Source of the DNA: Chamaecyparis obtusa
Taxonomy: Eukaryota; Streptophyta; Pinopsida; Cupressales; Cupressaceae
Assembly (NCBI GenBank): GCA_027943335.1
Contig: BSBK01001874.1
Location: 354,501-418,500 of the forward strand
Length of the DNA stretch: 64,000 nt
Direction: 5' to 3'
The notes beneath the pieces were generated by a model, which saw only the letters and a list, made by a program, of their open reading frames with translations, was not told where the DNA came from and searched no databases. Numbering within the stretch: position 1 is the first letter of the stretch; each line of letters begins with the position of its first letter. This document shows positions 1 through 11,259 of this stretch, one piece after another. Both the position numbers and the translations under genes were made by a program.

Positions 1-1288
1 AATGCACCAAAATAACTATAAAGTCATCCCCAACCAACCCGCTTGGCAGATGCAAGTGAGTGAAATAGGAAAAGTGAAGGAAGCTTTCAATAGATAGATC
101 TTCTATAGGCACTGAGGGAAGGAAAGAGACTCTAGTCGTACATCATATGGAAAACACAACAAAGAGCACACAGTCGTATGACATATAAACAAAGAGAATA
201 AGGAGAAGAAGGCACCCTGTACAAAGGCAAAGCACACGTCTATATGGCGTATGGACGAAGAGAATAAGGCAAATAAGGCACCTCATACGGAGCCAAAGCA
301 CATACTCCTACGACATATGAACGAAGGAAGGTATCACGTACGAAAGCATACCATATGATCAAAAAGTGAGGCAAGAAGACATCATACACGTACGATCGAG
401 GTGAGAAGAGAGCATTGGGACAGCCACATCATGTATGACTAAAGGGGTTTGTATGATTGCAACTTGTAGTACCCGTATGGCTGCAGCTAGTAGTGCCCAT
501 GCAATTGGAGGGAAGAATGATGGCACTATGACTACATACTGTACAGAAGAGATTGGTAGCACAAAAATTGACCATACAATGAAGGCTTGGACAAATGGAA
601 TCAAAATTAACAAGAGATCAATGTTGCAAACCGTACACCATGTGCACAGAAGGAATCAAATCTCACCATACGAAACATACGAATAGAGAGAACATACCAT
701 GCTGAATTTTGTACGACACTCAAGAAGGATAAAGTTGGCATTTGTTGAAAAGATGGTTAAAGGCAGATATGGAAATCCCAATAAAGGTAGTTACACAATA
801 AAATTTAAAGTCAAAGACAAGAAAAAGAATACATAGATAGGTATGGCAACATCCACTAGCAAAAAGAAGATACAACCAAACATGCAATAGAAGGATGAGA
901 AGGTGACGGTGGAATCCCTCACGTTTGAGGGTGTTACTGGCAACGAGTGTTGCATTTGGTGGGAAAGCACTCCAAATGATCATTGAGTAAAAGAATCCAA
1001 GCACAAGAGCGAGGTAGAAAAAATAATTCTAATGCTTGTATTCAATCTTTGGGAATTCAAACCGGTACTACGCACGATGGTTGTAGGATATGATCACCAT
1101 TCACACAAGTCCACAATATAATACTTCGAGCACACAATGGTGGTATCCTTCTCGCTAAAGGAGTTCACCAAGGTATTTGATGTTCTCTCTAGGGGCCATT
1201 CCACAGTGAAAACCTCGTCCAAAATGTCTTGAGGAAAAAGACACGTCGTTGAAGCTGGTTTGCAAGCCTGACCTATCTACACAGGAAT
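1..1288. other. Non-genic DNA before the duplicated segment
   Basis: I see no convincing gene here. Short ORFs on both strands (359-613, 435-686, 720-1004) have no recognisable domain. The left part is a degenerate tandem repeat listed separately. The stretch is probably old transposon-derived DNA inside the long intron of the Polycomb gene that lies to the right. Confidence 0.4.
160..355. repeat. Degenerate tandem repeat, about 66 bp, three units
   Basis: Units start near 164, 230 and 295. Each begins with AGCACA, has a GTATGACATAT-like word and then a purine run such as GAGAATAAGG. The units differ by substitutions and small indels. The region is rich in self-complementary words such as CATATG and CGTACG. 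Confidence 0.5.
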
Positions 1289-1396
1289 GGGACAGCCTAT
1301 GGAGTAGTAGCAACAGCTAAGGGTTGAAAAAGTCATTCATCGTTTCAACTGAGTGGAAATGTATTCTGGACATGGTGAAAAGTGTCAAGCAGGGCA

Positions 1397-2788
1397 TGTA
1401 ATGTCCCATTTTTAGCGTGACCATGTTTATGGATGGGTTAGCCTATCATGCAACCCTCATAGGCTAATGAGGATGGATAGAGGGTCTCTTTCAGTGGGCA
1501 TCTACTTTAGGATTAAGTATGCTTTGGTTTGGCTTTCGGTCGGCATCATTTGGACTTCATTTGCTAGACTTTTGCCATGTTTACTATTTATAATAAGCCT
1601 GATGTTGTTCGAGAAGGACCCTATCTATTTTTGCAAAGTGCATTTGGTCACATGGGGAAATAATAGGTGTGAATCCTATTTCAAACAGCATATTTAAAGG
1701 ATAAGTATTCTGGGAATTATTATTATTTTAGTGGCCAAGTTATTATTAAATCATTAAATGGTTTATTATAAAGTTATAATTTAACTTTATAATTCCACTT
1801 AAGGGTTGAGTCATCATTGGAAGGGGCCATTTATTCAATTAATTCATGGAAGCTTAAGCTAAGATATTAATTAAAGTATTAGAGCAAATGAATTATTAAA
1901 AGAAAAAAGTATATATATCCCACATTGGCTGGAAAGTGTGTGAGTTCTCTCACAAAAGTTATAAAAGACTCAAATGAGTTCTTTTTCATTCATGTTGTTT
2001 ATACTTTTTGAAATTGGTGAAGTTTATAAGAAGAAGAAACCAAGGTTTCATCTTCAGCCATTGGAGAGTAGGGATTCTTCAAATGTGCAATCATTTGAGC
2101 AAGTGAAATAACTTCTGATCTAATCTTCTAAGAGAGCTTCAAGACGGAGGCTCTAATTGTGGTTCAAATGGTGATGAAATAGGGGGTTTGATATCACAAA
2201 TTATAATTCAGATTGTGTGCAGGGGAATAAGAAACAAAAAAAATACAATTGCAGCCATTCAAGACAGCGTAAGAATTTAATATGGAAGCCGCATAGAGTC
2301 TGGAAGCTGCATGAGCAATTGAAGGGTGATGTGGGTGTTTTACAGGGCACGTTTGGGGGTTTTTGAGTGCCATTGAGTCATTTCTTCTTTAGCGACTATG
2401 GGTATTTATTTTCAGACAAGTGCAATCAATTTTTGGCCATGAACTCAAGCTACGATCCATTTGCCAGGTTTTTACTAGTTGCAATAAATTTGTTTCTCAT
2501 AATATTAGTTAATCATTATATGTAATTCATTTTCAGAATTGAATAAAGAGGGATTTTCGTGAATAGTTGCAGTAGTTGGTTGTATGCAAATTGTATGACA
2601 AAATGCCATGTTGAATATTAAGCCAATTTGAATGATATTGCATAGTTGTTTGCAAGTTTATCTCATTGAAAATCAGATTATTGGTGAAACCAACTTAACT
2701 AGTTTGCCTGCAAAGTGTTTGACAAAATGTCAAACATTCAAAATTGACAGCCAAAATCAGATTTGAAACAATATCCTAGTTGGGGATA
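1397..2788 (+). mobile_element. Solo LTR (about 1.39 kb)
   Basis: The left end TGTAATGTCCC matches LTR starts elsewhere in the window. The right end is read as GGGGATA followed by TGGCA, against GGGCA on the left: a 5-bp target duplication with one mismatch and a mutated terminal CA. The second copy of the host segment lacks the insert, which fixes its extent to within a few bases. No primer-binding site or coding region is present, so this is a single LTR left by recombination. Confidence 0.65.
1960..1967 (+). promoter_or_regulatory. Probable TATA box of the solo LTR
   Basis: TATAAAAG lies about 560 bp into the LTR, just downstream of a CACATTGG word, as expected for the U3/R promoter of a plant LTR. 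It is assigned by sequence and position only. Confidence 0.35.
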
Positions 2789-3159
2789 TGGCATCAGACA
2801 TAGCCATGTGGATGGTGAAGTTGATGAATGGCATTATGTTGGGAAGGGTGTATAATTGAGGGCATATGCTATCAGGGCGCATAAGAGAGTTTTTCCACCT
2901 CATACACAAAACTTTCTATGAATGGGACAGCCTGTGGAGTAGTAGCAACAGCCAAGGGTTGAAAAAGTCATTCATCGTTTCAACTGAGTGGAAATGTATT
3001 CTGGACTTGATGAAAAGTGTATAGCCATGTGGATGGTGAAGCTGATGAATGGCATTACGTTGGGAAGGGTGTATAATGGAGGGCATGTACTATCAGAGTG
3101 CATAAGAGAGTTTTTCCACCTCATACACAACTTTCTATGCGCCTCACAACGCCATTGCA

Positions 3160-5016
3160 TTGTTTTTGGATGCTTTACAAACGAAAGTGCTAGGAAACCA
3201 CTGGAGAAAGTACCAACAAGAAGGGTTGAGCCATATAAACCAACCATGTTCTACTGGATGCATCACGACAACCTCATGGCTAGAGGAGGGGACCCTCTTC
3301 AAAAGAGGCAGCAGGAAGAAACAGTTACCAGTACGGAATTGGACGATGACAGTGGGGAAAGAAGGGACCGTAGCAATCTCTTCCTCAAAGAGTGAGAACA
3401 GAGAGGAGAAAGGTTTTTGGATGGTACAGAAAGCAGAGCATAGTGAGGAAGTACAAGAGCTGACAGGTGGAGATGGAGGGGATGGTACAGAAGAGGAAAT
3501 TTGAGTGGCAGAAAGGGTGGCACCCGTAGTAGCAAACTGGGGAGCCAAAAGATCAGAAATGTCAGCCAAGATTGTATTCACACCAAGCACAACTACCATC
3601 CATTGCACGTCTAGTCATGCAATAGGAGGCACAATACAACCATTCAACGCACAAGTTGGGGCCAACCATAGTTCGCATTACTACATCATGGGGAGTCCAC
3701 GAGGCTACTCCTATGACCCTGGTGGTAGCACCTAAGGGGAAAGCTATTACATTGACAAAGGGTGTGGTCCCTACAGTCGAAGGTTCATTCCCCACATCCA
3801 AAGGTTCGGCCCCTACAACTGAAGGTGCGACCCCTAGGGCCGAAGGCTCGATCCCCACGACCAAAGCTTCAGTTTTACCCACCACATGAGCCACAAATGT
3901 TGGAAGGAAGAGTATGCCACGTGTACACCACAATACCATAAGGGACGTGGATGGAGGAGACACGATAGGAGGGGAAACGACACCTGTGCCTATGGGGGAA
4001 GATGACGTTGACACCGGGATGGATAGTCTTTTGGACAGGTTCGAGATGGGCATTTCTGAAATCCCACCCCCTTCACCTACTTTGATGATGGTCCAGCACT
4101 TAAAACAGATAGACATCCAACTTGAGCCTGAGCCCACAGATGGGCAATCCTTCACAGATTAGGTGGTACCGGCAGATGTGAGTGAAATTGCAAAAGAAAG
4201 TATGCACCAAGATGACATTTCCCTACAACAAACTATGCGGACAAGGGACACAAGCAAAAGAGTAATGTGGGATGATGACTACATTCAGGTTTCCCAACCC
4301 GACCCACGAGATGCCATAGGATTGTTGTAGAGGTATTTTGAAGAATTGGAGGGGGTTGTTGCAATAGCACTCAAGATGGAAGACCTCACCAAACAGGTAG
4401 ACATGGGACCTATCTTAGTCGAGATAGAAAGGATCTTAGAGTTCATGACACAGAGATGTGAGCACAAATTCGCAAATCATTTTACAACTAGGGGATGGCC
4501 GCTCATAGAGACACCAGAGATGGTAGAGACATGGTGTAGACCATACACTCTAGAGGCACGGAGTGGCATGATGGGAACCCTCCATAGCAGGGAGCATGTG
4601 TTTAGGGACACATTCCTCCAACTCCAGAGAGCCACCCAATACAGGAGGAAGGTAGAAGAGGAGTGTCAGAAGGCGAAGGAGGAGCGTGTGTTCGCAATAC
4701 AACATGAGGTTGCTATCCAGGACAAGCTAGTGGAGCAGCAAAAAAATTCTACTATCCTGGAGGAACAATTAGCACAGGACCGAGTGGTGCGGTTAGGAAA
4801 GGAGATTCAGCTTGCGGAGGTAGAGGGGTTGTTGGGAGCCATTGTGGAAGAGTTGGAGAAAACGAAGAACAATCTGAAGGATATCGTCACAGTGGTAAGA
4901 GTTTCTTGAGAGAAACAGCTGATAGCAAAGCGTGACTTGAGACTCATTCAACAACAACTTTCCAAGCCGACGTCCTCGACCACTCCAGGGGAATCCTCTC
5001 ACCCTCCCTCCCAGTA
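3160..5016 (+). pseudogene. Decayed ORF, coiled-coil protein of unknown function
   Basis: A long reading frame can be followed with several stops and one frameshift. The first part (3160 to about 3700) is in one frame with a TGA at 3502; the rest (3656-5016) is in another, broken by TGA at 3887, TAG at 4160, TAG at 4328 and TGA at 4907. Around 3750-3880 it encodes five or so short repeats of the type V-P-T-x-E-G-S/A. The part at 4346-4909 is strongly charged with heptad-like E/K/Q spacing, suggesting a coiled coil, and the end is rich in S, T and P. I do not recognise the family. All the stops listed could come from CAG or CGA by a C-to-T change. It may be the gag-like ORF of an old non-autonomous retroelement, but no LTRs frame it, so that is inference. 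Confidence 0.45.
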
Positions 5017-5639
5017 GTTGTTATTATTGTAGTGCATCAGCCAATCTGAATAAATTATGTTTTGTTATGTTTTGTTATCCAAAAGGCAATGTAATGACAA
5101 ATAAGTTATCGGGTAGTTGTAGGGAACCAATAGTTGGCACTCTTAACCAACCGTTGAGTGCTTTATATTGTGAAGTGATACCGAGAACAAGCTAGCATAA
5201 TATGGACATTAAATGGAATGAAAAGTTATATCTCTTTGTCAATTTACTATGTTATGTGTTCTATCTTAATTATAATGTTCTTTTTATTCTATTTAGATTT
5301 TTGTTGGCTCTGATCATTAAATACATATCCCAAAGGGAGTAAACAGCTGTTGTCTCTAATTATTAATTTTGAATTATGCAACTACATTATGCCAAAAGGC
5401 TTATGCTCTACAAGCAGATCCAATAAAGGATACAAATAAGCCATAAAGGTTTCCAAATTGATGCTTTATGAAGTGTGATGGGTGGTCTTCTTATATCTTG
5501 CTGATTGAAGGAATAGGCTGCATCTAAGAGACATGTCCGATGTCTCTTCATAACTACATCTTTTCTTGATATGCAAATCGTGTTATAATTACTGCAATTA
5601 GTAACCTTATACATGCCTCTTCATAATGCAACCAAATTG
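5017..5639. other. Non-genic DNA left of the Tat-like element
   Basis: AT-rich DNA without a recognisable gene or repeat; the 68-residue minus-strand ORF at 5408-5614 has no domain. It ends at the GGTTT target duplication (5640-5644). Confidence 0.5.
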
Positions 5640-7304
5640 GGTTTTGTTGTGAGGATTCACATCATCGCCCCAAAGAATTTGAGGACCCCAATTTTTTTCA
5701 AACAAGTCTTGGCATTTTCTTCCTTGATCCTGTCATTCCGGGTGCCTTAGCCAATTTTTGAACTTAGATGGACGATTATTGTTGAAATTATTGAGATCTA
5801 AGAGCTTGGCTTGTGATTTTCGTTTTAAATCATGTTTGGGTCTCTTGAAAATTTTGCAAGTTTGAGGTGTTGAAATAGAGATAAAATGAAGGGATTGGGT
5901 GGCCAAAGATTATTTTGATTTGCCAAAATGGAGTTATCCCTTTCACCTTTCTAAATTTCGAAAATTTAGACCAAACAATGTAAAATCTTGGCTAATAAAC
6001 TATAACTCTGGGCAAATGAACTAGATTTGTGCAATAAATTCGAAATTTTGGGCCATAAAATTTGGAGTTTGAGCTTTAATTTATAAATCTAGGCGCATTT
6101 AATAAAAAAAAAAATCTTTGAAACTATAAATCTGGGCGCCTAAGCATGAGGATCTGCCCCTTAGTATATGGTGTGTGGCTTTAGAGGGTGAATTAGGGCC
6201 CCTTTTACATGGCCTGGCCCTTAATTTCGAAAATCTGGGCAATAAGTGTAAAAATCTGCATTGAGATTAAAAGGATGAGCATTAATTTCGGTTTAGGGCC
6301 CTCCTTGGTGTAGCGTGTGGTATTAAAATGAAGGCTAGGGCCTTTCTTTAGTAGCGTAACTCATCACCCCAATGTTAATTTCGAAAATTAAAGCTTAAGT
6401 GATAAGGATTTATTACAAATTTAATAATTGTTCGTAGGTCAGCCCTCCTCTTAAATGCTTTTAATTGAAATTTTGTTTGTTCATGTACAAGTCGGCCCTT
6501 ATATTGGAACACCAGGCTTGATATAAGAGGAGCGCTACTCCCATCCATTCCTCATCTTACTCATCCATCAGCAGTGAACTTGTATAAAAAATAAAAAAAG
6601 CAGCGAAATTAAATAGAGGAGCAGCAGTCAAGGCATTGAAGGGCAGCGACTGTGATATAAGAAGTGCGACTTTGTCTTAGCATAAGGAGACTTGCGACAT
6701 TAATTGGAGCAGCAGCAAGTTTGAAGAGGAGCAGAGCTTGTGTGAAAGGCAGCGAATTTGTGAAGAAGAGCAGAGTTTGAGGGAGCTGTGATACAATTTG
6801 GAGGAGCAGATTTTGATTGCAGACCTGCCATTGGATAGAAGAGAGACCGTAGTTTAGCAGGCCTGCCAATTTGAATTGAGGGCTTGTGAAATCTGCCCAG
6901 ACCGTTATTTAATTGATAGAAGACAGCTATTTTTGCAAGGAGCAGAATTTTAGAGGGCCATGAATTATTGTGAAGGTAGAGGCCACAAATTTTGAAAGGA
7001 AGAAGCTACAGATTTGTCCAGACCTGCCCATTTGAATCAGATTTGCAAAATTTGGTGAGTGGACTGAACTATTTTCTTAACTGTTATCTTTTTCTTTGAT
7101 ATTGATTGTTTGGTGTAGGAGACAAGTTTCATGATTGAGGGTGAAGGCTGGTCTAAAAGACAGATTTTCTCCTTGTTCTTGCTTGGTACATTTCACTATT
7201 TTCTTGCTTGCATCATCCATCCATCACTTCATCATCTCATTAGGGCTTGAAGTTGGGAGATATAAGTGTAGTTTCCGTTTAGGATTTGGAGAAAGAAGAT
7301 ATAA

Positions 7305-8068
7305 GTGGTAGTCCCACCCCTAGGAAAGAAGAGGAGTTTGGAGGTTGAGAAGAATAAAGAACATCAAGAGCCTCCAGCAAAGAAACAAAGCAAAGTACCA
7401 TCAAGAGAAAGCATAATCGAGGCTAGAAACCAAGAGGTTGGCGCAAGTGAGCAAAGGGCAGCGGTAGAAGTGAGCTCTGGTTCAGAATCAAGTGGTTATA
7501 GTAACAATACAGGGTATTCTCCTCTTTCAGAGGACCAAGTTGAGGAGGATGTGGCAGTTAGTAATGAAGGACATAGGCCAGGTTGGTTAATGAAGGAGGA
7601 AAGAATATTATTGAGTCTTGGTATGTTACCTTGACTGCCAGATCGAGGGTACTCGAAGAGATACAGGATGAGATTGCAAAACACAATCCAAGCATCGACA
7701 CTTTTATTTCAAGCATGTTGAGCGATGCAGGGATTGCAATTGATTTTGAAGGAATCAAAGAGGAGGATTTTAATGAGACAGAGTTTGGATCGAGATTGGA
7801 TGAGTTGGGGAAGGTTGCCGCCAGAGAGAAACAGTTGAGCATCCTTGCCTCTCTCAAGACCCTTATCGAGTTTGCAAGAGATGATGAGAAGGAGAGTGAG
7901 AAGACACTACAAGCAGCAAAGAACATGATGAACACAGCTGAGCTCAAGATGAGGCATACACCTTGCCCTCCCATGGAGGAAGTCAACAACATGTTAGCTA
8001 AATTCATTGCTTATGCTAAAAGGATGAAAGAAAAGTGTAGAATTGTATTAGAAGATCATTTGATGTAA
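7305..8068 (+). pseudogene. Frameshifted ORF of unknown function inside the 5' LTR
   Basis: Two overlapping ORFs (7305-7634 and 7583-8068) in different frames look like one protein broken by a frameshift near 7590-7620. The first part is highly charged, with K/E/Q-rich and S/G-rich segments. The second has an E/K-rich helical stretch with coiled-coil character. The first ORF has no ATG at its listed start (GTG), so the true start is upstream or lost. No known domain is seen. Its place inside what I read as a long LTR is odd: either this LTR carries its own ORF, or the left boundary of the element is misplaced. Confidence 0.35.
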
Positions 8069-8083
8069 GCCCAAGTGGTAAAT

Positions 8084-9805
8084 TGTAATATCCCTTGGTC
8101 TTATAGGTCTAAAATATGCTTGTGAGACACAAAGAATATTGTCAAACACTTCGTGTGCAACCTTCCAGCTTGCTGGTCTAATAATGTTAGTCTGATATGT
8201 ACGTTTAAATGACTATAGATAGCTTCCAATGCTTGAGAATTAACACATCAAAACATAAATTATCATCTAGATGCTTAAATGACACTTTGGACCCTTAACC
8301 AATGCATAGAGATGGACTTACAATGTTACATATGCACTTACAGCCAAGTGACATTTTGACAAACATTTGTCATGCAACTCAAGAACATCACGTAATTAGA
8401 ATGCAGCCTTATCTTTCTATGCAACTGAAGCATTAAATTGATTTCAAGAATATTTATCAAATGGCCTAGTCTCTTGACTTTCAACTACAAGTTTCAGATT
8501 TTTCTGAGTACAAAGACAGCCATGATTTCATACATAAACAACATTAAAACTCATTGAAATAAGTGCCAAAAGAACCTGAAATGAAGCACCCGGGAGTGCG
8601 AATGAAGAAGCAATCAATATCACTCCCTTTAAGCCTTCCTCTTGCCAAATTGAATATTTTTTCAAATTTGCCCCTATTCTGATATGAATGCCAATTATAA
8701 ATAAATGCAGCAATAAAAGGTCTCCAAATTGGTATAGAAATGATTGCCAAGACAATAGCAATCAATTCCCCAAATACCCATAACCAAAGGATGCCTCCAA
8801 GTGAAGTTATGAACAAAATATGTGTCCAATGATGCCCTAGTAGCAGGATATCAGACCCTTGGAATTAATTATCAGCAAGCTAATAGGTCCTCCAAAATAC
8901 TCCAAAATGATTGCTAAGACCTCCCAAGATGAATGCTGGGAATGATGAAAATGCTGATGATTGTATGCTGATGATGAATGACAATTTTTGCAACCCCGAA
9001 CTGTCCTCTGTCCTGCAGCTGTACGGCCTGCAAGTACAGCCGTACCTGTACGGCCCTGTGCGATTTTGATATAAATTTTTGTCTTCACAAAATGGTGCCA
9101 AAATAGGTATGGATTGAATCGCCAATGCCCTAGGAATGCAAAGAAATTGATAGCATAAATTTTCAACCAGGTATGATGAACTTTTGACCCCAAAATATGC
9201 TTCCAGAATCCCCTTCGAAAATATCCAGTATTGTATCAAATCTGCAAGTAATAACCTTTAAACCCTTTATTCAAGAAGTACAATAATACATCAGCTATTG
9301 TACTCATATATTTTTTCTCAATGTAGCACAAATAGAAGACTGAAGTATCTTCTTCCCAGCTGCAATAATTCAAGTGATATTTCACACCCTCAAAATTGTT
9401 ATCAATAGGAAGTTTTCGTTTCCTATGACAAAGAAGTAATCTGCAGAAACCCTAGGCTCCACAAGATGAAACAACAACATCAAATCTGGATGATGAGAAT
9501 GAAGCCCAAGATGCCTATTTATTCGTTTTCTCCACTTTCTCCAGAAACTTCTAGAACATTATTTTATTTTATTTATTGACTTTATAAGATATTTTATAAT
9601 TCAAGTCACTTTATTAAATTAATTAAATATAAAGTTACCTTTTAATATTTATTTATTTGATAACTTTATAAATAATTAACTTAATACCACTTATTTGTTT
9701 AATTAAAATAATTAATTAGTCATCCTCATAAAATATTCATTATTTTGGACAACTTAATTAATTAAATTAATTAAATCAAATTACCGCCAAAACGGGGACA
9801 TTACA
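8084..9805 (-). mobile_element. Solo LTR (1,722 bp) nested in the Tat-like 5' LTR
   Basis: It begins TGTAATATCCC and ends GGGGACATTACA on the plus strand. TAAAT is duplicated perfectly on both sides (8079-8083 and 9806-9810). By comparison with related LTRs, which start TGTAATGTCCC, it lies on the minus strand. No internal region or primer site is present. The minus-strand ORFs inside it (8528-9239) show no domain and are taken as chance. Confidence 0.85.
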
Positions 9806-10033
9806 TAAATTTTCCTTTCTTCTTGGGTAGGATAGGTGTCTAATTCTAATTGGCTACCATTTTGGTGCCTTCTCATTGGTTGCCACTTTTCCTTTTTTCT
9901 CATTGGTCCATTGATGAGGTGGCGTCTTTTCATTGGCCGATGGGGTGGCAACCCTAATTAGGGTTTTTGGGATTTAATCTAGATCGTTGATTTTGCCTCT
10001 TAATCTCTACCGTTGGTTGTAATTTTGAGCCTC

Positions 10034-10042
10034 TATATAAGG
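10034..10042 (+). promoter_or_regulatory. Probable TATA box of the Tat-like LTR
   Basis: TATATAAGG occurs about 760 bp before the end of the LTR in a T-rich context, a fitting position for a U3/R promoter. Assigned by sequence only. Confidence 0.35.
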
Positions 10043-10805
10043 CCAAGTACTCTCATTTGTAAAGGGTTGAAGAAAATTGTTGCTTATATAATACCAAAAT
10101 TGCTTCTCTTGTCATTGTTGTGTCTTGCATGGTGATTAAGAACACTTGGTGTTATTGCATGGTTTCTACTTCCGATTGTTAAAGTTAGATTTCATTGAGT
10201 TGTTAAAGTAGATTTCATTTCAAGAAAGTGTTAAAGTAAGGATAGAAGTAGATGGCTAGTTGTATGGTGATATTGGTAAATATTTGATAGGGATCTATAT
10301 ACTAGGCCACTAGCATCTGAGCGGCTTGTTAAGGAGCCTTGTGTGGTAATCTAGTCTCATTCCCCTTGAATCACTGCATCTATGAAGGTAGCGTCGTTGG
10401 GAAGCTTTCATTAGATTTGATCCCCGTCCATTTGCCAATCTTTCCATTCTATAGGAGTAGTGATAAAGCAGTGAATAATTTAGTAGTTGAAGTTTGAAGA
10501 GCAAAGTTGGAAGTGATATAAAAGAAGAAAATCAATTGAGTATACATTGCAAAGCTAAATCTTATTATCATCATAGCAAGAATTTGACATCCTTGGAAGA
10601 ACAACGTAAGCCCGCCTACGTGATTAACAAGAAAATCACATTAATATAACTGAGTTAGTATCCACAGGTGTAAGGAACCTTGGAGTTTTCTCATGTCCTT
10701 CATGAGTATATACTTTTCAAGAGAGGGTTGAGTGTTTGGTATTCTATATCAAGTATTCAATTCCTATATGCTATGTAGTCGTACAAAACTGACATCAACA
10801 TTATT

Positions 10806-10820
10806 TGGCGCTAGAAGGAG
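10806..10820 (+). promoter_or_regulatory. Primer-binding site of the Tat-like element
   Basis: TGGCGCTAGAAGGAG begins 6 bases after the LTR end. It is the TTGGCGC type used by Tat/Athila elements rather than the tRNA-iMet type of the other elements here. A near copy, TGGCGCTAGGAGG, lies at 10908-10920. Confidence 0.65.
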
Positions 10821-10970
10821 GGCCGAATTGAAATTCATTCCAGAGAAAGGTTGGAAAATTTGAGCATTGGTGACGCGAGAAGCCTCCATCGTCATGCCCA
10901 CATCATTTGGCGCTAGGAGGGCCTGATAGTGTTTCTTTGAGGGCTTGTTGATATTTGGCCATGATGAAGG

Positions 10971-11258
10971 ATGGTGCTTCCTAGATCGAATGAATCTAGA
11001 GAAAATTGGGGAACACTTCAAGATAACATTCTAATCACATTACGCATGGTCTCGTGGGTGGAAAGTAAGGATACTAGAGAATATCTGCATACAACTAACG
11101 TATTGAATCAAGAGGAAAAGAAAGCACGAGCCATTGAAAGGAGAATTCAGAGGAGATTGGAACACCAAAGAGAGCTAGAAAGGAAACTTGAAAGAGAAAG
11201 GAAAGCACGAAGGTTATCCCTGTCCAGTGATGAGAGCGAAATTGAAGAGATGAACTAA
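10971..11258 (+). pseudogene. N-terminal charged module of the Tat-like gag region
   Basis: A 95-residue ORF ending in a dense K/R/E helix of coiled-coil type, with a QEE word followed by repeated ER and RR pairs. The next ORF (11260-11538) resembles it: a tryptophan-containing head, a QEE word, then a basic-acidic helix ending in a word like EREAHRLA. The pair look like a duplicated module. Function unknown; probably the start of the gag polyprotein or a leader ORF. Confidence 0.4.
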
Positions 11259-11259
11259 A

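Larger units (their letters stand above)
1286..3140 (+). repeat. Local tandem duplication, one copy split by a solo LTR
   Basis: Segment A (about 1286-1390) recurs at about 2929-3022, and segment B (about 2800-2921) recurs at about 3023-3140. The order is A, LTR, B, A', B'. A unit of roughly 210 bp was therefore duplicated in tandem and one copy also carries the LTR insertion. Copies differ by scattered substitutions and a short indel at the A/B join. Confidence 0.75.
5645..10800 (+). repeat. 5' LTR of the Tat-like element (about 3.4 kb without the nested LTR)
   Basis: Its last 228 bp (10573-10800) align base for base in spacing with 15792-16019 in the 3' remnant. Removing the nested solo LTR and one TSD copy leaves about 3,429 bp, long but within the range of Tat-lineage LTRs. 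It holds a TATA-like word near 10034 and an ORF at 7305-8068. Confidence 0.6.

Noticed and set aside
8528..9239. Overlapping minus-strand ORFs of 77 to 119 residues
   Set aside because: They lie inside a solo LTR with clear ends and TSD, overlap in several frames and show no domain.
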